From Acidobacteriota bacterium (lineage in GTDB: Bacteria; Acidobacteriota; Terriglobia; Terriglobales; Acidobacteriaceae), in assembly GCA_021781255.1 (NCBI GenBank), contig JAJXXG010000184.1, positions 1 to 5,950 of the forward strand: a stretch of 5,950 nucleotides of DNA, written 5' to 3'. Of the stretch, positions 1 through 5,611 are shown piece by piece; within the stretch, counting starts at the first letter, position 1, and every line of letters begins with the position of its first letter. The translations under genes and the position numbers were made by a program. The notes under the pieces were generated by a model. It saw only the letters and a list, made by a program, of their open reading frames with translations. It had not been told where the DNA came from and made no database searches.

Positions 1-567
1 GGAGTTTGCGGCGCTTCCGGATAGCTGAAGCATTATGAGAAATCGCCCGCGCGTCAAGAAGAGGCTTCGCAAGCGGTCCGACCCGGATGCGTGACCGGCC
101 ATGGTCGCGTTACGAAGTAAGCAATATCCGCAGATCGGATAACGGAGCAGGATTCCCCTTTCCACCTTGTCGCATAGTCGCCGACGCGCCCTTGTGGCGA
201 AGCCGCCTGCCGACCCGGAATCAATAGAGCGCGCCACCCGTTCTACCGCAACTTGCCTGGTCGATGGCCGATCTTCGGCGTCATCCCCGTCGGTGAGCGA
301 CTCGGCGATGAGGCACTTTCGACTCTCTATAGTCCTCCCAGCGCATTGATGGAGCAGGCACCGGTTTCCCGGTTCGAATCGCAGATCTAGCTCACGCGGT
401 CGGAAGCGCAGACAAACGACAAGCACAATCGATATCGCAATTCGCAAAGCGGGACAGCACCCCGGAAGCTCCGTCCAAAACCGTTAGCATCTCCCGCACG
501 GCCACCGCGCTCCGGGGACTTAGCCGACGGTGGTCGGCATTGCCCCCGTCCGGGCAGCGGTCATTCA
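1..567. other. Stretch without a confident gene; competing open frames
   Basis: No gene can be called here. On the minus strand one frame is free of stops from 483 to the window edge (161 codons), but its few possible starts (GTG at 426, ATG at 102, ATG at 33) lack a ribosome binding site. On the plus strand, in the codon register that pairs with it, an open stretch runs from 178 to a TAG at 388-390. It has no start codon until a TTG at 253, yet reads like protein (for example FYRNLPGRWPIFG, then VGERLGDEAL) with roughly two thirds G/C third positions. A TTG-initiated 60-residue plus frame at 167-349 is rich in Ser, Arg and Ala and looks like a shadow. These frames exclude one another. The best guess is decayed coding DNA or the 5' part of a minus-strand gene continuing left of the window. 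Confidence 0.35.
523..556 (-). terminator. Two adjacent GC-rich hairpins downstream of the lipocalin gene
   Basis: Two inverted repeats sit side by side 12 bases past the lipocalin stop codon. GCCGAC (523-528) pairs perfectly with GTCGGC (533-538) around a 4-base loop, and TGCCC (541-545) pairs with GGGCA (552-556) around a 6-base loop. The position, just after the minus-strand gene, suits transcript termination or 3'-end protection. No run of T follows on either strand, so this is not a classical intrinsic terminator. The call rests on position and stem quality only. Confidence 0.35.
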
Positions 568-1086
568 TCACTCCAGCCCTTTTACCTTAAGCTGCCCTCC
601 ACTGCTGACCCGCCGCAGGATGGTGATGGGAATTGACCCGTCGGGACGCGGGTAAACCTTCCAGGAAAGCTGATCGCCCTTCATCTCGTAAGGACGCACT
701 TGCGTGGTGTCATCTTGATTTGGAAAGGAGGAACGGTCGATGTGAAATGTGATCGTGTGCTTTGCGGGATCGATGGTGTAACGGCCGAAGTGGACGCTAG
801 TGCTGAGAACCGCCTCCTTGTATTCGTTCGGCGTTCCTTTGAGTTTGTCTCCGGAGGAAAACGTCAGGCGGTCGGCGCGATATATCTGAACCGAGTAATA
901 CCCATCGGCGGTGAAGATGACGAGGCCATGCGGGTTCTCGCCGTAGTCGGATACAACGGCGCCGTTCGGGAGCAGTTTCTCGGCCTTGGTGAGAGTCCAT
1001 GTACCGACAACGTTGGGGAATTGTGCTGAAGCGCCTAAGGAGCCCATCAGCACGACAGCCAGAATCGGAAGCCACTTGATAATCAT
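568..1086 (-). CDS. Secreted lipocalin-like domain protein
   Basis: This gene encodes 172 residues. The N-terminus is a clear Sec signal peptide: Lys4, a hydrophobic core at about residues 5-17, and the cleavage-type site ASA at 19-21 followed by Gln22. The mature protein starts with the lipocalin signature G-T-W at 28-30 and continues with DYGENPHGLVIFTADGYYSV (47-66), FGRYTIDP (100-107) and a FHIDRSSFPN segment (114-123). These match the Lipocalin_5-type lipocalin-like domain (PF13924 by recall), a small beta-barrel of mostly unknown ligand. The protein should be periplasmic or exported; its substrate cannot be told. I chose the ATG at 1086 because it places the signal peptide at the very N-terminus. 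A TTG at 1110 would add eight residues (including a Cys and a His) before it. No ribosome binding site precedes 1086, and a possible promoter lies so close that the mRNA may be leaderless. lysR lies 68 bases upstream on the same strand, so co-regulation is plausible. Confidence 0.88.
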   Translation of the reverse strand: MIIKWLPILAVVLMGSLGASAQFPNVVGTWTLTKAEKLLPNGAVVSDYGENPHGLVIFTADGYYSVQIYRADRLTFSSGDKLKGTPNEYKEAVLSTSVHFGRYTIDPAKHTITFHIDRSSFPNQDDTTQVRPYEMKGDQLSWKVYPRPDGSIPITILRRVSSGGQLKVKGLE

Positions 1087-1092
1087 GTGGCC

Positions 1093-1121
1093 AATGTAAC
1101 AATCGAACAATCGCCTAACAA
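1093..1121 (-). promoter_or_regulatory. Possible promoter of the lipocalin gene (leaderless)
   Basis: Reading the minus strand, TTGTTA (1121-1116) and TACATT (1098-1093) are 17 bases apart, each matching four of six positions of the sigma70 -35 and -10 consensus. The -10 box ends only six bases before the ATG at 1086, so transcription would start at or next to that ATG. This agrees with the lack of a Shine-Dalgarno sequence there. It is a weak match in AT-rich DNA, so the call is tentative. Confidence 0.3.
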
Positions 1122-1131
1122 TTTGATAGTT

Positions 1132-1148
1132 CTCAACACATCGTTGAG
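1132..1148. repeat. Inverted repeat between lysR and the lipocalin gene
   Basis: CTCAAC (1132-1137) and GTTGAG (1143-1148) form a perfect 6-bp dyad around a 5-base spacer. It lies six bases past the lysR stop codon and about ten bases upstream of the possible -35 box of the lipocalin promoter. It could be a weak terminator for lysR, though no T-run follows on the minus strand, or an operator for the downstream gene. It does not resemble the palindrome upstream of lysR at 2204-2221, so nothing links it specifically to this LysR protein. Confidence 0.4.
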
Positions 1149-1154
1149 TCTGAT

Positions 1155-2120
1155 TTATGCTTTCTCGCCTCGACCGGCGGACATGTTCACAACGCCGCCC
1201 CCACCCGCTATGCCAGTACGGCGAGCGACTCCTTTTCGGTGAGAATACAGCCTCACCTGAAGAGCCTGGGAGAGAAGCGCGGCCATACTATCGACGGCTA
1301 CACCTTCCGCGTGCACATTCCGATGCAGAGTAACCGGCAGTTCTCCGAGAGAAGGCAGGCCGTGCTGCGAGCCAGCAGGCATGAGACCTTCCGGAAGATT
1401 AAGCGCGGTGCGCGCCGTAACTCCAAGGCCTCCAAGTAGCGCGGCCCACAGACCTTCGAGGCTGGGGCTGTTGGCGGCGATGCGATACGGTTTGCCCGCT
1501 GCCTCGAGGTGCTCTATCGCACGCCTCCGGAAAGCACATTGTGGTCCGAGTACGGCGAGAGGTAAGGGCTGCTCCTGCGATCGCACGAAGGCCGATGAAG
1601 CAATCCAAACGAGGTCGATCTTGCCGACCCTCTGCGCCATTGCGCGCTCATCATGGCCGATCACCAAGGCCAGGTCGATTCGCCCCTTCTCAGTCGCATC
1701 GGCGAGTGCCGCATTACCTTCGATGAAGAGTTCGACCTGCATCCGTGGGAAGAGTGACGCAAAATGCGACAGAACTGAAGGCAGGATCGGCGCGAAGTCC
1801 TGCGCGCAGCCGATACGAATGTGACCTGCTAGCTTTGCGCCCTGCAGGGTGTCCTGCAACTCGTCGTGCAGTGCGAGAATGCGGCGAGCGTAGGTGAGTG
1901 CAACTTCTCCAGCCTCAGTGAGAGCTAGGCCGCGGCCGCGCTTGCGAAAGAGGGGTGTCCCAAGATCATCCTGCAACCGCTTCATCTGCAGGCTGATGGC
2001 CGAAGGAGTACGGCCAAGGTGTTCTGCTGCCTGCGCCAGTCCGGCAAGATCGTGCGCAACCGAAAACGTGCGCAATGTATCGAGGTCGAGGTTGATGCGC
2101 GTTGCCATGTTAGTTGACAT
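1155..2120 (-). CDS. LysR-family transcriptional regulator, LrhA/HexA-like
   Basis: The product is a 321-residue cytoplasmic DNA-binding regulator. The N-terminal winged helix-turn-helix spans about residues 11-70: LDLDTLRTF (11-19), then QAAEHLGRTPSAIS (30-43) with recognition helix around 38-50, then LFRKRGRGLALTEAGE (57-72). A linker helix follows, and the effector-binding domain begins near GHIRIGCAQDFAP. The motifs PLAVLGPQCAFRRRAIEHL, SPSLEGLWAALLGGLGVTAR and LPSLGELPVTLHR are characteristic, by recall, of the LrhA/HexA branch; the effector is unknown. I chose the ATG at 2120; the ATG at 2108 (MATRINLDL) is equally possible, and neither has a clear ribosome binding site. A TTG at 2219 would add 33 poorly conserved-looking residues and run into the palindrome at 2204-2221, so I rejected it. 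The last 25 or so residues (basic, then GGGG) look unlike the family and may be a recent extension. Likely autoregulated through the upstream dyad; the neighbouring lipocalin gene is a possible target. Confidence 0.92.
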   Translation of the reverse strand: MSTNMATRINLDLDTLRTFSVAHDLAGLAQAAEHLGRTPSAISLQMKRLQDDLGTPLFRKRGRGLALTEAGEVALTYARRILALHDELQDTLQGAKLAGHIRIGCAQDFAPILPSVLSHFASLFPRMQVELFIEGNAALADATEKGRIDLALVIGHDERAMAQRVGKIDLVWIASSAFVRSQEQPLPLAVLGPQCAFRRRAIEHLEAAGKPYRIAANSPSLEGLWAALLGGLGVTARTALNLPEGLMPAGSQHGLPSLGELPVTLHRNVHAEGVAVDSMAALLSQALQVRLYSHRKGVARRTGIAGGGGVVNMSAGRGEKA

Positions 2121-2142
2121 TAGCTTACGACGGTCGATACTG

Positions 2143-2159
2143 CGAAAATTGGCTTTTCG
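2143..2159. repeat. AT-rich inverted repeat just upstream of lysR
   Basis: CGAAAA (2143-2148) and TTTTCG (2154-2159) are a perfect 6-bp dyad separated by TTGGC. The repeat lies 23 bases upstream of the chosen lysR ATG, inside its probable untranslated leader or promoter. It could be a regulatory site or a leader hairpin. It lacks the T-N11-A form of LysR sites in the expected orientation, so I do not assign a binding protein. Confidence 0.35.
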
Positions 2160-2203
2160 GTAGCGATTTGGTCCCGCCAGAGTGCTTGGAACATCCCGGG
2201 ATA

Positions 2204-2221
2204 ATTTGATGTCAATCAAAT
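2204..2221. promoter_or_regulatory. LysR-type palindrome (candidate operator of lysR)
   Basis: The 18-base sequence is a perfect 7-bp inverted repeat, ATTTGAT-GTCA-ATCAAAT, AT-rich within GC-rich DNA. It contains the T-N11-A spacing with dyad symmetry that is established for LysR-family recognition sites (for example T2206 to A2218). It is 83 bases upstream of the chosen lysR start and 120 bases upstream of the small plus-strand gene, a usual place for an autoregulatory site shared with a divergent promoter. The minus strand of the same site contains TTGACA, a perfect -35 hexamer, but I found no acceptable -10 at the right distance. Binding by the adjacent LysR protein is an inference. Confidence 0.5.
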
Positions 2222-2259
2222 AAATGACAAGCGCCCGACCCGAAAGAAACTCTTACGAT

Positions 2260-2319
2260 GCGAAGCTGGCGACTTCGCTAGCAAAGCTTTGGCTGAACAG
2301 AGAGCGCTGAATCCAGCGC
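2260..2319. repeat. Cluster of three dyads before the small CxxC gene
   Basis: Three perfect inverted repeats lie within 60 bases. GCGAAG (2260-2265) pairs with CTTCGC (2273-2278). CAAAGCTTTG (2282-2291) is an uninterrupted 10-bp palindrome. GCGCTG (2304-2309) pairs with CAGCGC (2314-2319) around AATC. The last ends 22 bases before the ATG of the small gene. They could be operators or folded leader RNA; none has a T-run, and short dyads do arise by chance in GC-rich DNA. I see no convincing promoter here for the small gene. Confidence 0.3.
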
Positions 2320-2341
2320 CGTCGCGGGGCTGCTATGCCGT

Positions 2342-2458
2342 ATGGGTTTCCACTACTGGCGAAGGCTGGATGTGTCCGACCTCGCCCCGGATAGGAACGT
2401 GCGTATCTGCTTCTGGTGTTCAAACGTCAAGATCGACGGCACCGTGTACACACCATAG
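2342..2458 (+). CDS. Small CxxC protein, possible zinc ribbon, unknown function
   Basis: This short gene encodes 38 residues. The product runs MGFHYWRRLDVSDLAP, then DRNVRICFWCSNVKIDG, then TVYTP. Cys23 and Cys26 form a CxxC knuckle, preceded by a G-x-H-x-W motif (His4, Trp6). In many small bacterial proteins a CxxC of this kind is part of a metal site. About three quarters of its third codon positions are G or C, well above its flanks, and the residue mix is protein-like; this is the main reason for calling it. The frame also stays open upstream, from 2297, and reads LLCR just before the ATG. A Cys there would complete a four-ligand site, but no ATG, GTG or TTG exists upstream before the TGA at 2294-2296, so the gene may have lost its original 5' end. 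No clear ribosome binding site precedes 2342. It is divergent from lysR; its role is unknown. Confidence 0.5.
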   Translation: MGFHYWRRLDVSDLAPDRNVRICFWCSNVKIDGTVYTP

Positions 2459-2537
2459 CCCGATTCGCAACAAGATGCTTCTAACGGGATGTTATAGGCG
2501 AGACCCTAAGCTGTAGTCTGCCTCCCGAATAGCACTC

Positions 2538-2590
2538 ACCTCTTGACAATCAGGAGGAGCAGCCGTATACCTCTTGATTATCGGTAGGAG
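2538..2590 (+). repeat. Tandem 22-base repeat at 31-base period over the padR promoter
   Basis: Copies at 2538-2559 and 2569-2590 match at 18 of 22 positions, sharing ACCTCTTGA, ATC and AGGAG. The 31-base period is close to three helical turns, so proteins bound to both would lie on one face of the DNA. Each copy is also an imperfect dyad (CTCTTGA in the left arm against AATCAGGAG or TATCGGTAGGAG). Copy 1 carries the -35 box, and copy 2 carries the predicted transcription start and the padR ribosome binding site. This is the layout expected of an autorepressor operator; PadR binding is inferred. Confidence 0.55.
2543..2571 (+). promoter_or_regulatory. Sigma70-like promoter of the padR-ADOP operon
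   Basis: A perfect TTGACA (2543-2548) is followed after exactly 17 bases by TATACC (2566-2571), which matches four of six -10 positions. Transcription would begin near 2578, giving a leader of about 18 bases. That leader contains AGGAG (2586-2590) five bases before the GTG start of padR. The promoter lies inside a tandem repeat, so a protein bound there would cover both boxes. Confidence 0.6.
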
Positions 2591-2595
2591 ACGTT

Positions 2596-2925
2596 GTGAG
2601 CGCGCAAAATGGTGACCTGGTTCAAGGGACTCTGGAAATGCTGGTGCTCAAGACGTTGGCGCTGGAATCCATGCATGGATACGGGATTGCGTTGCGCATC
2701 GAGCAGATGAGTAAAGGGGTATTCCAGGTGAATCCGGGCTCATTGCTTCCGGCACTGAGCCGCCTTGAGCGAGCAGGGCGAATTCGTGGCGAATGGCGTT
2801 CGAGCGAAAATAATCGCCGAGCGAAGTACTACATCCTCAGCGCTGCCGGACGTAGAGCGCTCGACAAAGAGCGCAGTCTCTGGGGCCGCCAAGTCGCGGC
2901 GATCAATAGGATTCTCGAAGCATAG
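2596..2925 (+). CDS. PadR-family transcriptional regulator (acidobacterial type)
   Basis: The 109-residue product is a winged helix-turn-helix repressor of the small PadR type. The DNA-binding domain covers about residues 8-85. Visible family motifs are LVQGTLEMLVLKTLA (8-22), MHGYGIALRI, NPGSLLPALSRLERAGRI in the recognition helix, and RRAKYYILSAAGRRAL in the wing and following helix. A short C-terminal helix (about 90-108) would serve dimerisation. Length and sequence agree with the acidobacterial PadR subfamily (TIGR03433 by recall), which typically precedes ADOP permease genes. The start is a GTG, preceded by AGGAG at a five-base distance; no upstream in-frame alternative has comparable support. 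The ADOP gene follows after 13 bases, so the two form an operon. In this family the regulator normally represses its own operon, with the signal for release unknown here. Autoregulation is inferred from the repeat covering the promoter. Confidence 0.93.
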   Translation: MSAQNGDLVQGTLEMLVLKTLALESMHGYGIALRIEQMSKGVFQVNPGSLLPALSRLERAGRIRGEWRSSENNRRAKYYILSAAGRRALDKERSLWGRQVAAINRILEA

Positions 2926-2926
2926 C

Positions 2927-2931
2927 GGAGG
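2927..2931 (+). promoter_or_regulatory. Ribosome binding site of the ADOP gene
   Basis: GGAGG lies seven bases before the ATG at 2939, immediately after the padR stop codon. It decides the start. The same reading frame is open back to 2765, inside padR, but only this ATG has a strong site, and the residues before it belong to the out-of-frame reading of padR. Confidence 0.8.
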
Positions 2932-2938
2932 TAGAGAA

Positions 2939-5611
2939 ATGCTGCGACCTCTGATTGCCGGTATGCGAGCACTGCTGCACCCGACCAGACGCAATGCCCA
3001 GATCGAAGAAGAGCTCGAGAACTTTTTCGAAACCTCTGTCGAAGCTAAGATTCAGAGCGGCATGAGTCCGGAGAGGGCGCAGCGTGCAGCTCGGATAGAG
3101 ATAGGTAGCCGGGAAATGGTCCGGCAAAAGGTGTGGTCGGCTGGCTGGGAATCGGGGGCGGATTCGGCAAAGCGTGAAGTGCGTCTAGCTGCTCGTCAAC
3201 TGCGGAAATCGCCTGGTTTCTTAGCGACAGCGGTTTTGACGCTGGCTGTGGGCATCGGCGCTACCACGGCGATCTTTACGTTGGTTTTTGATGTCATGCT
3301 GCGGCCGCTGCCATTCGATCACCCCGGGCAGTTGGTGATGATGCAAGAGGATGTGGCCGAGTTCAAGGACATTTACCCTACCCTGCCGATGAACGCCAAT
3401 CACTTCAAAATGTGGCAACGAAACTCCAAGACCATTCAGGCGATGACCGTGATGGATAAGGGGTCGGTGCCGCTGGGCATGGGCGCTCACCCGCTGCAGG
3501 TGAACATGGTAAACGCCACTTCGGGATTCTTTGCGGTCTTTGGCGAGAGCCCACAGCTTGGGCGCGCGTTCACGGCTCAGGAGGACGTACCGGGACACGA
3601 TCAGGTCGCTGTGCTAATGAACGATCTTTGGCGGACGCAGTTCAATTCCGATCCTGCCATTCTGGGCAAAACGATCCTGCTCAACGGGTTTGAGTACACG
3701 GTGATCGGGGTGATGCCGGCGAGCTTCCATTTACCTTACGCCGGCGACACATTTCATGCCCCCTCGGACATTGCGAAACCCGCCGAGGTACTGGTGCCTA
3801 TGGCGTTCTCGAAGGACCTGTTGGCCGAGGACATGGGAGATTTTAACTACTACGGCGTGGCAAGGCTGAGGCCGGGCGTGACAGTGGCCCAGGCAAACGC
3901 GGAGATCAACGGTCTGGAGCACAGAATCCAAATCGCACTTCCGGCGGATGAGAAGGCGACGCTCTCCGCTGCGCTGACGCCATTGCGAACGGAACTGGTG
4001 GGTAATAACCGCGAGCCGCTGTTGATTCTGCTGGGTGCAGTTGCCGGGTTGCTGCTGGTGGCCTGCATGAACATCACCAACTTACTGCTGAGCCGGGCCG
4101 TGAGCCAACGGCAGCAGTTGGCAGTGGCCGCGGCGCTAGGAGCGAAACGCAATGACCTCGTGCGCATGGCCATTGGAGAAACGGCGGTATTAGCGGTTGT
4201 TGGTGGCGCGCTGGGTCTACTTGTAGCCATGGGCCTGGTCCCGGTGATGCACCGGTACATGCCGCATTCACTCAGCTACCTAGGGACACCGCATGTGGAT
4301 TGGATTGGCGCGGGATGCGCGCTGCTGCTCACCATGGGGACGACGCTGGCGGCGGGTCTGGCACCGGGATGGATGGCGGGGCGCATAAATCCGGTGCAGG
4401 CGATGCGCGGCGCGGCGCGCATGACGGGCGAAGGACGAAATAGCAAGAGGCTGCGGCGCGCACTGGTGGGAATAGAAGTGGCCGTAAGCGTGACGTTAGT
4501 TCTGGTGACCGGGCTTCTAATGGCGAGCCTGATTCGGCTGATGAATATCGACCGCGGATTCGATGCGGAGCACGTAATGACCGCGCGCATCGACCTGCCG
4601 GCCAAGGCCTATGACAACCACTCTGAGCGGGAAGGATTCTACAAACAGGTCCTGGAAGTAGTAGATCGGTTGCCTGGAGTGCAATCTGCAGGGGTGGTCA
4701 GCGAACTGCCGCTGAATGGCGATGCGTGGGGTGATAGTGCCCGCGTGATGGGAAACACACAGCCATATACAGCACTTCCTGCTGAGCATTTCCGCTGGAT
4801 TAGCCCGGGGTATATGGAGACGATTCGGCTGCCGTTGGCGGAGGGCCGGTATTTGAGCGCGAGCGATGAAGGCAGGAACGTTGCGCTCGTTTCGGAGAAC
4901 ACGGCGAAGAAGTTGTGGCCCGGCAAGGACGCCGTGGGACAGCAATTTACGCGCGGCGGAACGACCGAAAAGCCATTCACGGTTATCGGGGTCGTAAAGG
5001 ACGCGCGTACAGTGGCGCTGGCCAAGCCTGACCCGATGATGGTGTACGTACCGTACTGGTTCCGCGCGGACATTGGAGGTGCATTGGCGGTTCGGACGCG
5101 GATAGGCGGCGCAACAATGGCGGACGAAGTGCGAAAGGCCATTTGGAGAGTGGATCCAGATGCATCGGTACCAGAGGTGCGGACGCTTGGCGGAGTGGTC
5201 GTCGACTCGGTGGCGAACCGACGATTCGAGATGGACTTGCTGCTGCTGTTTGCCGCGAGCGCGCTGTTGCTGGCGGGATTGGGCGTGTATGGGGTGGTTA
5301 CGTATTCGGTTGTGCAGCGACAGCAGGAGATCGGCCTTAGGCTGGCGCTGGGCGCGGTCAAGGAGAACATCTACTGGCTGGTGCTGCGCGAGGGTTTGCT
5401 GCCGATTGCGCTGGGCGCGATCACTGGGGTTGTGGCTGCCTTCGCGATGGCGAGGATAATCAGGAGTCTCCTTTTCAACGTGACGCCGTACGATCCGTTG
5501 GTCACCGGCGCGTCAATTACAGTGCTAATTGCTGTCGGCATCTTGGCGTGCCTCCTGCCGGCGCGGCGAGCCGTGGGGGTAGATCCGATGGAGGCGCTGA
5601 GGAGCGAGTAA
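2939..5611 (+). CDS. Duplicated orphan ABC-type permease (ADOP, MacB/FtsX fold)
   Basis: The 890-residue inner-membrane protein is built of two MacB/FtsX-like halves in one chain. Residues about 12-72 form the cytoplasmic permease prefix region (NAQIEEELENFF, MSPERAQRAARIEIG). RQLRKSPGF (86-94) leads into TM1 (about 95-120, VGIGATTAIF, then MLRPLPF). A periplasmic MacB_PCD-like domain follows (122-352), then TM2-4 near 359-382, 408-434 and 454-475. The second half repeats this: TM5 (508-532), periplasmic domain (534-757), TM6-8 near 766-790, 816-839 and 854-874. The duplication shows in QRQQLAVAAALGA (390-402) against QRQQEIGLRLALGA (793-806), and in NPVQAMRGA (484-492) against DPMEALRSE (882-890). 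This architecture is the acidobacterial duplicated orphan permease (TIGR03434 by recall). No ATPase gene is adjacent, so the energy source, if any, is encoded elsewhere. The cargo is unknown; drug, peptide or envelope-lipid export, or mechanotransmission like MacB, are possible. It is co-transcribed with padR. Confidence 0.95.
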   Translation: MLRPLIAGMRALLHPTRRNAQIEEELENFFETSVEAKIQSGMSPERAQRAARIEIGSREMVRQKVWSAGWESGADSAKREVRLAARQLRKSPGFLATAVLTLAVGIGATTAIFTLVFDVMLRPLPFDHPGQLVMMQEDVAEFKDIYPTLPMNANHFKMWQRNSKTIQAMTVMDKGSVPLGMGAHPLQVNMVNATSGFFAVFGESPQLGRAFTAQEDVPGHDQVAVLMNDLWRTQFNSDPAILGKTILLNGFEYTVIGVMPASFHLPYAGDTFHAPSDIAKPAEVLVPMAFSKDLLAEDMGDFNYYGVARLRPGVTVAQANAEINGLEHRIQIALPADEKATLSAALTPLRTELVGNNREPLLILLGAVAGLLLVACMNITNLLLSRAVSQRQQLAVAAALGAKRNDLVRMAIGETAVLAVVGGALGLLVAMGLVPVMHRYMPHSLSYLGTPHVDWIGAGCALLLTMGTTLAAGLAPGWMAGRINPVQAMRGAARMTGEGRNSKRLRRALVGIEVAVSVTLVLVTGLLMASLIRLMNIDRGFDAEHVMTARIDLPAKAYDNHSEREGFYKQVLEVVDRLPGVQSAGVVSELPLNGDAWGDSARVMGNTQPYTALPAEHFRWISPGYMETIRLPLAEGRYLSASDEGRNVALVSENTAKKLWPGKDAVGQQFTRGGTTEKPFTVIGVVKDARTVALAKPDPMMVYVPYWFRADIGGALAVRTRIGGATMADEVRKAIWRVDPDASVPEVRTLGGVVVDSVANRRFEMDLLLLFAASALLLAGLGVYGVVTYSVVQRQQEIGLRLALGAVKENIYWLVLREGLLPIALGAITGVVAAFAMARIIRSLLFNVTPYDPLVTGASITVLIAVGILACLLPARRAVGVDPMEALRSE

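Noticed and set aside
371..380. GGTTCGAATC, identical to a tRNA T-loop sequence
   Set aside because: The flanking bases do not pair to form a T-stem, and no acceptor stem, anticodon arm or D-arm is found around it, so it is neither a tRNA nor a clear 3' tRNA fragment of an attachment site.
700..1029. 109-codon plus-strand open frame
   Set aside because: It lies entirely antisense to the lipocalin gene, which has a signal peptide and family motifs; a shadow frame.
1381..1824. 147-codon plus-strand open frame
   Set aside because: It is antisense to lysR, rich in Arg, Ser and Ala, and has no family motif; a shadow frame.
2121..2219. TTG start adding 33 residues to the LysR protein
   Set aside because: The added residues precede the normal LysR N-terminus, and the extension would place the start inside the palindrome at 2204-2221.
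2289..2516. 75-codon plus-strand frame starting with TTG
   Set aside because: It overlaps the small CxxC frame at 2342-2458, which has much stronger third-position bias and a recognisable motif; no ribosome binding site precedes the TTG.
2765..2938. N-terminal extension of the ADOP frame into padR
   Set aside because: The 58 extra residues come from reading padR out of frame, and the ATG at 2939 has GGAGG at a good distance and begins with family-typical sequence.
4639..5370. 243-codon minus-strand open frame
   Set aside because: It is antisense to the ADOP gene and its Ser/Thr/Pro-rich translation is typical of the reverse strand of GC-rich coding DNA.
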